DNA from: Flavobacterium ammonificans
Lineage (GTDB): Bacteria > Bacteroidota > Bacteroidia > Flavobacteriales > Flavobacteriaceae
Reading direction: 5' to 3'
DNA length: 64,000 bases
NCBI RefSeq assembly: GCF_020885975.1
Contig: NZ_AP025183.1
Coordinates: 248,001 to 312,000 of the forward strand
Of the stretch, positions 30,108-38,545 are shown piece after piece. The position numbers and the translations under genes are program-made. The notes beneath the pieces were generated by a model. That model worked only from the letters and a program-made list of their open reading frames with translations, had not been told where the DNA came from and did not search any database. How positions within the stretch are numbered: position 1 is the first letter of the stretch; every line of letters begins with the position of its first letter.

Positions 30108-31343
30108 TTACACTAATTTATTGCCTTTTTTTAGCTCTATCACGGTAATTTCTGGCATTATTCCTACTCTTCCAGAATAAGCATGAAAGCCAAATCCGCG
30201 ATTTACATAGACATATCGCCCTTTATTTTCATATAGACCTGCCCATTGTTTATACACATATTGTGCCAAACTCCATTTAAAATATCCTGGAATTTCAATT
30301 CCAAACTGCATTCCGTGGGTATGACCTGACAATGTTAAATGGAAATTTTTCTCATGATGTTGTACTTCATAGTCCCAATGACTTGGGTCATGACTCATTA
30401 AAATTTTAAAATCAGTATTTGACAAGCCGTTTGAAGCCTTATTAATATCGCCTGCTCGCTTAAAATTATGCCCCCAATTCTCAACTCCAACGAGTGCTAT
30501 TTTTTGTCCCTCTTTTTCTATAACTCTATGTTCGTTTAGAAGTAATTCAAAATCAATCTGACCGTATAAATTTTTAATCGCTTGAAAATTAGCTTCCTTA
30601 GCTTCGGGTGTTGGCCAACTAACATATTCGCCATAATCATGATTCCCTAAAACTGAATACTTCCCGAATTTAGGTTTTTTAATTCGATTAAATGTTTCAA
30701 TCCATGGGAGCATTTCTTTGGCGTGGGTATTGACTATATCTCCAGTAAACAAAATCATATCTGAATTTTGTTCGTTAATCAAATCAATAGCATAGTTAAT
30801 TTTATCAGGATTATCAAAACTACCACTGTGAATGTCTGAAATTTGAGTGATTTTAAAACCGTCAAATTCTTCAGGTAAATCCGGAAAATAAATCGGTTGT
30901 TTAATTACCTTGAAATTATATTTCCCTTCGAAAATTCCATACAACACTGAGATAAATGGAATTGCAGCCAAGCTTAATCCCATTTGACTTACAAATTTTC
31001 TTCGTGAAGCCATAAATGGTTGATCTCTATTTTTCTTAGCTAAATAGGTTACCGAGCCTTTTCCAACTCTGAAAAAATCTTCTGCAATCATTACTATTGA
31101 TAGAACCATTTTTGGAATGTAAACTAATAATGCAGCAGCTAAAACCAGCATAGTTTGTCTAGTTTGACCTACAGATCTATCGAACTGCGATATAGTGTAC
31201 AAAAAGAAAACAGCTAAAACAAAGGAAAAAATTTGATATGCTACTAGTATTTTTTTTCGCTGCAATAGTGTACGAAGCGATTGATAGGCAAACCATTCAA
31301 TTGCACCCCAAAAGAGAAAAAAAAGGATCATTACAAAAGCCAT
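30108..31343 (-). CDS. Membrane-anchored calcineurin-like metallophosphoesterase
   Basis: 411 aa. Three to four N-terminal transmembrane segments (about 1-95) are followed by SRRKFVSQMGLSLAAIPF, which resembles a Tat-type motif. The C-terminal metallophosphoesterase domain has ISDIHSG, GDIVN, GNHDYGEY, SHDPSHW and SGHTHG, supplying the two-metal site. This architecture is common in YkuE/YaeI-like phosphodiesterases acting near the membrane. The substrate is unknown. It is distinct from the soluble enzyme at 60796. Confidence 0.88.
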   Translation of the reverse strand: MAFVMILFFLFWGAIEWFAYQSLRTLLQRKKILVAYQIFSFVLAVFFLYTISQFDRSVGQTRQTMLVLAAALLVYIPKMVLSIVMIAEDFFRVGKGSVTYLAKKNRDQPFMASRRKFVSQMGLSLAAIPFISVLYGIFEGKYNFKVIKQPIYFPDLPEEFDGFKITQISDIHSGSFDNPDKINYAIDLINEQNSDMILFTGDIVNTHAKEMLPWIETFNRIKKPKFGKYSVLGNHDYGEYVSWPTPEAKEANFQAIKNLYGQIDFELLLNEHRVIEKEGQKIALVGVENWGHNFKRAGDINKASNGLSNTDFKILMSHDPSHWDYEVQHHEKNFHLTLSGHTHGMQFGIEIPGYFKWSLAQYVYKQWAGLYENKGRYVYVNRGFGFHAYSGRVGIMPEITVIELKKGNKLV

Positions 31344-31485
31344 TAGTATAATTTTCGAAAATTAGCTTACAAAATAACGACTTAATTTTTTCAAAAAGAT
31401 TTTTATTGATTAAAATTTAACTCTTAAAGAAAACTTTAGCTCGGTTTACTTATTTTTACCAATTCAATTTTAGAATCAATTTTCA

Positions 31486-34314
31486 ATGTCAACTCAAAAA
31501 CGTCTTTTCCTTCTTGATGCCTATGCTTTAATCTTTAGAGGGTATTATGCTTTCATAAAAAATCCAAGAATTAATTCTAAAGGGCTTGATACTTCTGCTA
31601 TAATGGGGTTTATGAATTCCTTGATGGATGTAATAAAAAGAGAAAAACCAGATCATCTAGCCGTTGCTTTTGATAGAGGCGGAAGTGATTTACGAAATGA
31701 TATTTATCCAGAGTACAAAGCACATCGTGACGCAACACCTGAAGCCATCAAAATTGCAGTTCCTTATATACAAGAATTACTTCGAGCGATGCATATTCCT
31801 ATTATAGAAGTAAGCGGTTATGAAGCAGATGACTTAATTGGCACTATTGCAAAACAAGCCGAAAAACAAAATTACCAAGTATTTATGGTGACGCCCGATA
31901 AGGATTTTGCTCAACTGGTCTCTGAAAATATTTTTATGTACAAACCTGCCCGAATGGGTAATGGAATCGAAATTTGGGGAATTCCAGAGGTTTTAGCAAA
32001 ATTTGAAATCGATAGACCTGAGCAAGTGATTGATTTTCTTGGTATGATGGGCGACGCGGCAGATAATATTCCTGGTTTGCCTGGAGTAGGAGAAGTTACT
32101 GCTAAAAAATTATTAAAGGAATTTGGTTCCATGGAAAACTTATTGGCTAATACCGACAAGTTGAAAGGAAAGATGAAAGACAATATTGAAGCCAATAAGG
32201 AAAAAGGGCTTTTATCCAAGACTTTGGCGACAATTTTATTAGACTGTCCTGTCCAATTTAACGAAACGGATTACGAATTATCTACTCCCGATGTAGAAAA
32301 AACAGATGCTTTATTCAACGAATTGGAATTTCGTAGGATGGCTGAACAATTTGACGTCATTTTTAGAAAAGGAGAAGCAGCACCAGCAGTTGACGAAGCT
32401 AAACTTTATAAAAAACCGCAACCAAAAAGCGAAGATCAATTTGACCTTTTTGGTAGTGCTATCGATGAAGGTTCAGAAGAAACGCGTCATCAATATTATA
32501 GTTCATTAGAAAACACGGAACATTCATACCAAATTATTCAGGGCGATTTAGGAATCAAATTATTATTGCAAAACCTACAAAACCAAAAATCAGTTTGTTT
32601 TGATACTGAAACTACTGGATTAGACGCTTTACATGCTGAATTAGTTGGGATTTCGTTTTCATATGAAAAAGGAAAAGGGTTCTATGTTCCGTTCCCAGAA
32701 AATCAAACAGAAGCTCAAGCCTTAATTGAGAAATTTATTCCTTTTTTCGAAAATGAAAACATTGAAAAAATAGGGCAAAATTTAAAATACGACTTAAAAG
32801 TATTGTCTAATTATGGCATTACTGTAAAAGGTAAATTATTCGATACTATGATTGCGCATTATTTGATCAACCCGGATATGCGTCATAATATGGATATTTT
32901 ATCTGAAACCTATTTAAAATATGCCCCACAATCTATTGAGGCATTAATTGGTAAAAAAGGGAAAAATCAAAAATCGATGCGCGATGTTCCTTTGGAAGAA
33001 ATCAAAGAATATGCAGTTGAAGATGCTGATGTAACTTTACAACTTTCTGAAATTTTCAATTCCGAATTAGACAAAACACATACTAAAAAACTATTTGAAG
33101 AAATTGAAATTCCTTTAGTGGGAGTTTTGGCAAGCATGGAAAAAGAAGGAATCAATCTGGATGTTCCTTTCTTACAATCACTTTCAAAAGAATTAGGAGA
33201 TGATATTGCTCAATTAGAAAGCCGAATTTATGAAATTGCGGGAGAAAAATTTAATTTGGCTTCTCCAAAACAATTGGGAGACATTTTGTTTGACAAGCTT
33301 AAAATTGGCGGTGCAAAACAAAAAAAGACTAAAACAGGACAATATGCTACTGGTGAAGAAATTTTGAGTTATTTGGCCAAAGACAATGAAATTGTAAGTG
33401 CTATTTTAGATTGGCGTTCACTAATCAAATTACAAAACACCTATGTTGAAGCATTGCCTTTGCAAGTAGATACCAAAACGAATCGTGTTCATACCGATTA
33501 TATGCAAACCGTTGCCGCCACAGGTCGTTTGAGTTCTAATAACCCTAATTTACAAAACATTCCAATTCGAACAGAACGTGGAAAACAAATCAGAAAAGCA
33601 TTTATTCCAAGAGATGAAAATTACACTTTACTCTCCGCCGATTATTCTCAAATAGAACTTCGAATTATTGCCGCTTTATGTGGAGAGGAGAATATGATCA
33701 AAGCTTTTCAGCAAGGAGAAGACATTCATAAAAGTACAGCTGCTAAAGTGTTTAATGTGCCTTTAGAAGAAGTAACTGCATCACAACGTAGCCATGCTAA
33801 AACAGTTAACTTCGGTATTATATATGGCGTTTCAGCTTTTGGTTTAAGCAATCAAACTTCACTTTCTCGCGCTGAAAGTGCTGCATTAATTGAAGCCTAC
33901 TACATTACCTATCCAAAGCTAAAATCCTACATTCAGGATCAAATTGAAAGCGCAAGAGAGAATGGATTTGTGCAAACTATTTTAGGTCGTCGTCGCTATT
34001 TAAAAGATATCAACTCGGCTAATGCTATTGTGCGAGGTGCAGCTGAACGAAATGCGGTCAACGCACCGATTCAAGGAAGTGCTGCCGATATTATCAAAAT
34101 TGCCATGATTAACATTCACAAACGATTGATTGCTGAGAATTGGAAATCAAAAATGTTACTACAAGTCCATGACGAATTGGTATTTGACGTTCACAATAGT
34201 GAATTAGAAAAAATTCAACCGATGATCAAACACGAAATGGAACAAGCTGTTGTTTTAAGTGTTCCTTTGGAAGTGGAAATCGGAATAGGGAAAGATTGGC
34301 TAGAAGCTCATTAA
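31486..34314 (+). CDS. polA: DNA polymerase I
   Basis: 942 aa with all three domains. The 5'-3' exonuclease is at about 1-290 (FLLDAYALIFRGYYAF, AVAFDRGG, GYEADDLIGT). A 3'-5' exonuclease follows at about 340-520 with its DTET metal ligands intact (FDTETTGLDAL). The polymerase is at about 550-942 with DYSQIELRIIAAL (motif A), the RSHAKTVNFGIIYG O-helix (motif B) and VHDELVFD (motif C). It removes RNA primers and fills gaps in replication and repair. The retained DTET motif suggests active proofreading. A bidirectional terminator separates it from the convergent lacI-type gene. Confidence 0.98.
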   Translation: MSTQKRLFLLDAYALIFRGYYAFIKNPRINSKGLDTSAIMGFMNSLMDVIKREKPDHLAVAFDRGGSDLRNDIYPEYKAHRDATPEAIKIAVPYIQELLRAMHIPIIEVSGYEADDLIGTIAKQAEKQNYQVFMVTPDKDFAQLVSENIFMYKPARMGNGIEIWGIPEVLAKFEIDRPEQVIDFLGMMGDAADNIPGLPGVGEVTAKKLLKEFGSMENLLANTDKLKGKMKDNIEANKEKGLLSKTLATILLDCPVQFNETDYELSTPDVEKTDALFNELEFRRMAEQFDVIFRKGEAAPAVDEAKLYKKPQPKSEDQFDLFGSAIDEGSEETRHQYYSSLENTEHSYQIIQGDLGIKLLLQNLQNQKSVCFDTETTGLDALHAELVGISFSYEKGKGFYVPFPENQTEAQALIEKFIPFFENENIEKIGQNLKYDLKVLSNYGITVKGKLFDTMIAHYLINPDMRHNMDILSETYLKYAPQSIEALIGKKGKNQKSMRDVPLEEIKEYAVEDADVTLQLSEIFNSELDKTHTKKLFEEIEIPLVGVLASMEKEGINLDVPFLQSLSKELGDDIAQLESRIYEIAGEKFNLASPKQLGDILFDKLKIGGAKQKKTKTGQYATGEEILSYLAKDNEIVSAILDWRSLIKLQNTYVEALPLQVDTKTNRVHTDYMQTVAATGRLSSNNPNLQNIPIRTERGKQIRKAFIPRDENYTLLSADYSQIELRIIAALCGEENMIKAFQQGEDIHKSTAAKVFNVPLEEVTASQRSHAKTVNFGIIYGVSAFGLSNQTSLSRAESAALIEAYYITYPKLKSYIQDQIESARENGFVQTILGRRRYLKDINSANAIVRGAAERNAVNAPIQGSAADIIKIAMINIHKRLIAENWKSKMLLQVHDELVFDVHNSELEKIQPMIKHEMEQAVVLSVPLEVEIGIGKDWLEAH

Positions 34315-34320
34315 TTCAAT

Positions 34321-34350
34321 AAAAAATCCATTCTAATGAATGGATTTTTT
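34321..34350. terminator. Bidirectional terminator between polA and lacI-type gene
   Basis: A 12-bp stem (34321-34332 with 34339-34350, core ATCCATT/AATGGAT) has A and T runs on both flanks. It serves two convergent genes. Confidence 0.92.
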
Positions 34351-34354
34351 GTTT

Positions 34355-35383
34355 TTATACTCTTGCAGTAGTCTCCCGTTCTTTTAAAACGGTTTTAATG
34401 ACTTTCGTTTCATAAGGCGGTTCCTCTTCTGAATCGTCTTCTAAACGTTTAATCAATAATTTAGCCGCTTCTTCACCAATTTCTATTCCGTGTTGACTTA
34501 CCGTAGTTAAACTTGGCGAAAGCCTTCTTGAAGCTAAAATACCATCGGCAAATCCAATAATACAAAGCTCTTCGGGGATTTTATAACCTTTTTTTAATCC
34601 CATTTTTAAAGCCGCAACTGAATCGTTCTCTTCCAAAGCGAAGATGCCATCAATTTTGTTATTAGCAAAAACCGTCTCCATACGTACTTTCAAATCCTCT
34701 TCTGAGTCAGTTCTCACAATAAGATTTGTGTTTACTGGGATATTATTTTTTTCTAATGCTTTTAAATACCCTTCAAAACGTAATTTTCCAACGCTCAAAT
34801 TATCAACTGATGAAAGTAAGGCAATATTTTTACAGCCTAAATCAATTAAACGCTGGGTTGAATTTAGAGCCGAATCGAAATCATCTACTACCACTTTATC
34901 ACACTCAATTCCTTCAGCAATTCGATCAAACATCACAATTGGTGTTCCGTCATTAATAATTTCTTTAAAATGATCGTAATTGTTTTGCTTTTGCGCCTCT
35001 TCAGAAACCGACAAAATAAATCCATCAATGGTTCCGTTACTCAGCATCTCTAATGTATGCGCCTCTTTTTCCAAAGACTCATTAGAAATACACATAATAA
35101 CATTGTATCCTTTTTCGTCAGCCACTTTTTCAATTCCACTAAAAACTTTAGCAAAAAACGAATTCAAAATATTGGGTATAATAACGCCAATTGTTTTTGT
35201 TTTTCTATTCTTTAGATTTAAACCAATAACGTTAGGCTTGTAGTTTTTAAGTTTAGCGTATTCTTTTATTTTGATTTTAGTTTGCTCGCTAATCTCTGGG
35301 CTATCATTCAGCGCCTTAGAAACTGTAGAAACAGAAACATTAAGTTCTTTGGCGATTTGTTTTAGTGTTGCTTTAGCTTTCAT
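34355..35383 (-). CDS. LacI-family transcriptional regulator (orphan)
   Basis: 342 aa. An N-terminal helix-turn-helix (TLKQIAKELNVSVSTVSKAL, residues 6-25) is followed by the hinge and a periplasmic-binding-protein-like sensor domain starting TIGVIIPNILNSFF. It resembles the regulator at 9854 closely in layout, so the two are likely paralogous. No sugar gene lies beside it: polA is downstream and ribosomal protein genes lie upstream. Its targets are probably elsewhere on the chromosome. No clear operator palindrome with a central CG was seen in its own upstream region. Confidence 0.9.
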   Translation of the reverse strand: MKAKATLKQIAKELNVSVSTVSKALNDSPEISEQTKIKIKEYAKLKNYKPNVIGLNLKNRKTKTIGVIIPNILNSFFAKVFSGIEKVADEKGYNVIMCISNESLEKEAHTLEMLSNGTIDGFILSVSEEAQKQNNYDHFKEIINDGTPIVMFDRIAEGIECDKVVVDDFDSALNSTQRLIDLGCKNIALLSSVDNLSVGKLRFEGYLKALEKNNIPVNTNLIVRTDSEEDLKVRMETVFANNKIDGIFALEENDSVAALKMGLKKGYKIPEELCIIGFADGILASRRLSPSLTTVSQHGIEIGEEAAKLLIKRLEDDSEEEPPYETKVIKTVLKERETTARV

Positions 35384-35610
35384 ATGTGGAGTTTAAAATG
35401 CTAAAATAAGAAAAAAATTGGTTGAAAGACGCGATTGGACCAATGACCAAAAGATTATAATTCAAAAAAACACTGAAAAATCAATGCTTTTTGAAATACC
35501 AAAGCCAATTTCAACAAAAAAGAAGCTCAAAAAAATTAAAAACTTATGAAAGCCTAAAAACAAATCCTTTAGCTACTGATAATCAGAACCAAATAATATT
35601 TTAGGACTAT

Positions 35611-35640
35611 TTGTATTTCAGAAAAATAATTGTACTTTTG
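35611..35640 (+). promoter_or_regulatory. Promoter of rplM-rpsI (consensus)
   Basis: TTG at 35611-35613, exactly 19 bases, then TACTTTTG at 35633-35640. This is a full match to the Bacteroidetes housekeeping promoter consensus and the best one in the window. Confidence 0.9.
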
Positions 35641-35660
35641 CATCCCCTTTATTGGGGATG
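35641..35660 (+). promoter_or_regulatory. Stem-loop at the 5' end of the rplM transcript
   Basis: CATCCCC (35641-35647) pairs with GGGGATG (35654-35660) around a 6-base loop, immediately after the -7 box. Depending on the exact start site, the hairpin would form the 5' terminus of the rplM mRNA. It could stabilise the message or act as a short ribosomal-protein leader (inference). Confidence 0.5.
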
Positions 35661-35685
35661 GAATGTTTAATTAAAAATAAAAATT

Positions 35686-36141
35686 GTGAACACATTAAGC
35701 TACAAGACAATTTCAGCTAACAAAGCCACTGTATCAAAAGAGTGGATTGTTGTTGATGCTGATGGTCATAACTTAGGTCGTCTTGCTTCAAAAGTCGCTA
35801 TGATTTTGAGAGGTAAATACAAGCCAAGTTATACCCCGCACGTGGACTGTGGAGATAACGTAATCGTTATTAACGCAGAGAAAATCAACCTTACAGGTAA
35901 CAAATTGGATGAGAAAACATACATCCGTCACACTGGTTACCCTGGAGGACAAAGAACTTTGACTGCAAAAGTATTGCAATCAAAAAACCCAGCTTTATTA
36001 GTAGAAAAAGCTGTAAAAGGAATGTTACCTAAAAATAAATTAGGAGCAGAACTTTTTAGAAATTTAAATGTTGTTGTAGGTTCTGAGCACAAACAAGGCG
36101 CTCAAAAACCGAAAACTGTTAACCTAAACGATCTTAAGTAA
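35686..36141 (+). CDS. rplM: 50S ribosomal protein L13
   Basis: 151 aa starting at GTG (35686-35688); there is no in-frame ATG near it, and MNTLSYKTIS fits the N-terminus of Bacteroidetes L13. Conserved segments are WIVVDADGHNLGRLASKVA, the GDNVIVINAEKINLTGNK core and HTGYPGG. L13 binds 23S rRNA early in 50S assembly. Its stop overlaps the rpsI start (TAATG at 36139-36143), so the genes are translationally coupled, the usual rplM-rpsI pair. Confidence 0.98.
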   Translation: MNTLSYKTISANKATVSKEWIVVDADGHNLGRLASKVAMILRGKYKPSYTPHVDCGDNVIVINAEKINLTGNKLDEKTYIRHTGYPGGQRTLTAKVLQSKNPALLVEKAVKGMLPKNKLGAELFRNLNVVVGSEHKQGAQKPKTVNLNDLK

Positions 36142-36527
36142 TGGGAGTTATTCACAAAATCGGTAGAAGAAAAACCGCTGTTGCACGTGTTTATGTTTCG
36201 GAAGGAACAGGAGTAATCACTGTAAACAAAAAAGAATTCGCAACTTACTTTCCAACTGCTACTTTACAGTACAAAGTGTTACAACCAATGTCAATGACAG
36301 AGAACGCTAACAATTTTGACGTAAAAGTAAATGTTTATGGAGGTGGTTCAACTGGTCAAGCAGAAGCTGTAAGAATGGCATTAGCACGTGTAATGTGTGA
36401 AGTAAATGCTGAAAACAGAGCTATCTTGAAACCAGAAGGTTTATTAACTAGAGATCCTAGAATGGTTGAACGTAAGAAATTCGGTCAGAAGAAAGCTCGT
36501 AAGAGATTCCAATTCTCTAAACGTTAA
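36141..36527 (+). CDS. rpsI: 30S ribosomal protein S9
   Basis: 128 aa. It shows the S9 signatures IGRRKTAVARVYV near the N-terminus, GGGSTGQAEAVRMALARV in the centre, and the basic tail KKFGQKKARKRFQFSKR that reaches the ribosomal P-site. The ATG overlaps the rplM stop by one base. A short hairpin follows at 36536-36558. Confidence 0.98.
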   Translation: MGVIHKIGRRKTAVARVYVSEGTGVITVNKKEFATYFPTATLQYKVLQPMSMTENANNFDVKVNVYGGGSTGQAEAVRMALARVMCEVNAENRAILKPEGLLTRDPRMVERKKFGQKKARKRFQFSKR

Positions 36528-36535
36528 TATTACCT

Positions 36536-36558
36536 GTCTTGTTCAAATGGGACAAGAC
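36536..36558 (+). terminator. Hairpin after rpsI (weak terminator or processing site)
   Basis: GTCTTGT (36536-36542) pairs with ACAAGAC (36552-36558) around a 9-base loop, 9 bases after the rpsI stop. The following tract is only moderately T-rich, so partial read-through into rpsB is plausible. Confidence 0.55.
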
Positions 36559-36596
36559 ATCGTTCATTTATTATTGAATTTAAAAACACAGTTATT

Positions 36597-36673
36597 GTTG
36601 CTCCTACCGAGGTAGGGAATAGTTTAGCATCTAAATGTATATAGCCGAGCAATCGCCATCTATACATTGCTAA
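36597..36673 (+). promoter_or_regulatory. Structured rpsB leader RNA with possible pseudoknot
   Basis: Three pairings are visible. CCTAC/GTAGG with a CGAG tetraloop lies at 36603-36616. AATGTATA/TATACATT (36634-36641 with 36661-36668) is extended by TTAGC/GCTAA (36624-36628 with 36669-36673). The large loop carries GAGCAA (36647-36652), complementary to TTGCTC (36598-36603), so a pseudoknot could form; that pairing shares base 36603 with the first stem. This placement, 28 bases before the S2 start, fits an autoregulatory ribosomal-protein leader. Confidence 0.6.
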
Positions 36674-36700
36674 TCAACAGAACGTAAACTAGTACAAAAA

Positions 36701-37495
36701 ATGGCAAACAAAGTTGAAGTAAAAGAATTACTAGAAGCAGGTGTTCACTTCGGACACATGACTAGAAAATGGGATCCAAACATGGCTCCTTACATTTATA
36801 TGGAACGTAATGGAATCCACATTATCAATCTATATAAAACTGCAGCAAAAATCGAAGAAGCTAATGAAGCTTTGAAAAAAATCGCTGCATCAGGTAGAAA
36901 AATCTTATTCGTTGCTACCAAAAAACAAGCAAAAGATATCGTAGCTGAGAAAGCTAAAGCTGCAAACATGCCTTACATCACTGAAAGATGGCCAGGTGGA
37001 ATGTTGACTAACTTCGTAACTATCCGTAAAGCTGTTAAAAAAATGGCTACTATTGATAAAATGAAGAAAGACGGAACATTCATGACTCTTTCTAAAAAAG
37101 AGCGTTTGCAAGTAGATCGTCTTCGTGCTAAATTAGAGAAAAACTTAGGTTCTATCGCTGACATGTCTAGACTACCTGCAGCCTTGTTCGTAGTTGATAT
37201 CAAAGCAGAACACATCGCAATAAAAGAAGCTCAAAAATTAAACATTCCAGTTTTCGCAATGGTGGATACGAATTCAGACCCAAGAGAGGTTGATTACGTA
37301 ATCCCTGCAAATGATGATGCTTCTAAATCAATCGATAAAATTTTAACTTTAGTTACTGCAGCTGTTGTTGAAGGTCTTTCTGATAGAGGATCTGAAAAAG
37401 ACGCTGAAGAAGTTGCTGCTCCTGCTGCTGAGGTAGAAGCTGCTGTTGAAGTAGAAGCTGCTCCTGCTGCTGAAGCTCCAGCAACTGAAGAATAA
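36701..37495 (+). CDS. rpsB: 30S ribosomal protein S2
   Basis: 264 aa. Typical S2 sequence: LLEAGVHFGHMTRKWDPNM at the N-terminus, the WPGGMLTN motif near 105, LPAALFVVDIKAEHIA and the VDTNSDPREVDYVIPANDDA segment. The last 35 residues are a low-complexity Ala/Glu/Val tail common in Bacteroidetes S2. S2 is a late 30S protein and in other bacteria represses its own operon. It is followed by tsf, the usual pairing. Confidence 0.98.
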   Translation: MANKVEVKELLEAGVHFGHMTRKWDPNMAPYIYMERNGIHIINLYKTAAKIEEANEALKKIAASGRKILFVATKKQAKDIVAEKAKAANMPYITERWPGGMLTNFVTIRKAVKKMATIDKMKKDGTFMTLSKKERLQVDRLRAKLEKNLGSIADMSRLPAALFVVDIKAEHIAIKEAQKLNIPVFAMVDTNSDPREVDYVIPANDDASKSIDKILTLVTAAVVEGLSDRGSEKDAEEVAAPAAEVEAAVEVEAAPAAEAPATEE

Positions 37496-37503
37496 ATAAA
37501 ACC

Positions 37504-37595
37504 ATTTAAAGATTGAAGGATTTAAAGATTACAAAATATTAATTGTTTCAATTGATACTTAGTCCTTAAATTTTTCAATCTTTTAATCTTTAAAT
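37504..37595. repeat. Inverted repeat between rpsB and tsf
   Basis: ATTTAAAGATT (37504-37514) is perfectly complementary to AATCTTTAAAT (37585-37595). GATTGAA (37511-37517) also matches TTCAATC (37574-37580) and AAGGA matches TCCTT, so alternative foldings are possible. The element fills almost the whole rpsB-tsf spacer and ends just before the tsf ribosome-binding region. Confidence 0.7.
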
Positions 37596-37605
37596 TAAAA
37601 AAATT

Positions 37606-38430
37606 ATGGCAACAATTACTGCTGCAGACGTAAATAAATTAAGAACAATCACAGGTGCAGGTATGATGGACTGTAAAAAAGCCTTGGTTGAAGCTGACGG
37701 AGATTTTGATTTAGCTATCGAAAACCTACGTAAAAAAGGACAAAAAGTAGCGGCTAACCGTTCTGATAGAGAATCTACAGAAGGTGCTGTTATCGCTGTT
37801 GTAAACGACGCTAAAACATCAGGTGTTGTTATCTCATTAAACTGTGAAACTGACTTCGTTGGTAAAAACGAATCTTTCGTGAAATTGGCACAAGAATTAG
37901 CTGCTTTAGCTTTGAACTTTGATTCTAAAGAAGCATTCTTAGCAACTGATTTCCACGGAATCACTGTAGCTGACAAATTAATCGAGCAAACAGGAGTAAT
38001 CGGAGAAAAAATTGAAATCAGTTCTTTCGAAAGATTAGAAGGAGCCTTCGTTGGTTCTTACATCCACGCTGGAAACAAAATCGCTACTTTAGTTTCATTA
38101 TCTGCTAATGTTGCTGGAGCTGAAGAAGCTGCTAGAAACGTAGCTATGCAAGCTGCTGCTATGAACCCAATTGCTTTGAACGAAGCTGGTGTTGATGCTG
38201 CTGTTATTGAAAAAGAAATTGAAATCGCAAAAGAGCAATTGAGAGCTGAAGGAAAACCAGAAGCAATGTTGGAAAACATTTCTAAAGGAAAAATCCAACG
38301 TTTTTACAAAGACAATACATTAGTAAACCAAGATTATATCAAAGATGGTGCTATGAATGTTGCTGCTTACGTAAAATCAGTAGATGCTAACTTGACTGTT
38401 ACAGGATTTAAAAGAGCTGCTTTAGGATAA
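37606..38430 (+). CDS. tsf: Translation elongation factor Ts
   Basis: 274 aa. The N-terminal UBA-like domain has ADVNKLRTITGAGMMDCKKAL and the core includes SLNCETDFVGKNESF, both EF-Ts signatures. EF-Ts exchanges GDP for GTP on EF-Tu. It lies 110 bases after rpsB, and the spacer holds a long inverted repeat that may tune its expression relative to S2. Confidence 0.98.
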   Translation: MATITAADVNKLRTITGAGMMDCKKALVEADGDFDLAIENLRKKGQKVAANRSDRESTEGAVIAVVNDAKTSGVVISLNCETDFVGKNESFVKLAQELAALALNFDSKEAFLATDFHGITVADKLIEQTGVIGEKIEISSFERLEGAFVGSYIHAGNKIATLVSLSANVAGAEEAARNVAMQAAAMNPIALNEAGVDAAVIEKEIEIAKEQLRAEGKPEAMLENISKGKIQRFYKDNTLVNQDYIKDGAMNVAAYVKSVDANLTVTGFKRAALG

Positions 38431-38458
38431 TCTAAAGTAGATTTTTAATCTCCAATAT

Positions 38459-38491
38459 AAAATCCCATTCCTAACGGAATGGGATTTTTTT
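38459..38491 (+). terminator. Terminator after tsf
   Basis: A 13-bp stem (38459-38471 with 38476-38488, core ATCCCATTCC/GGAATGGGAT), TAAC loop and a T run lie 29 bases after the tsf stop. Confidence 0.93.
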
Positions 38492-38545
38492 GTAGCAATA
38501 ATTAAAAATAAAAATAGTAAGTTTGAAATACTAAACACTGCACCA

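Larger units (their letters stand above)
35384..35685. promoter_or_regulatory. Intergenic region between the orphan lacI gene and rplM
   Basis: This 302-base stretch is AT-rich, with a perfect rplM promoter at its right end (annotated separately). The left part contains an 11-bp palindrome ATTGGACCAAT at 35434-35444, 51 bases upstream of the lacI ATG, which could be an operator but is not of the usual LacI type. I see no ORF or stable RNA gene. Confidence 0.5.

Noticed and set aside
35434..35444. ATTGGACCAAT as an operator for the orphan lacI gene
   Set aside because: It is a short odd-length palindrome without the central CG of LacI-type sites. The evidence is too weak to call.
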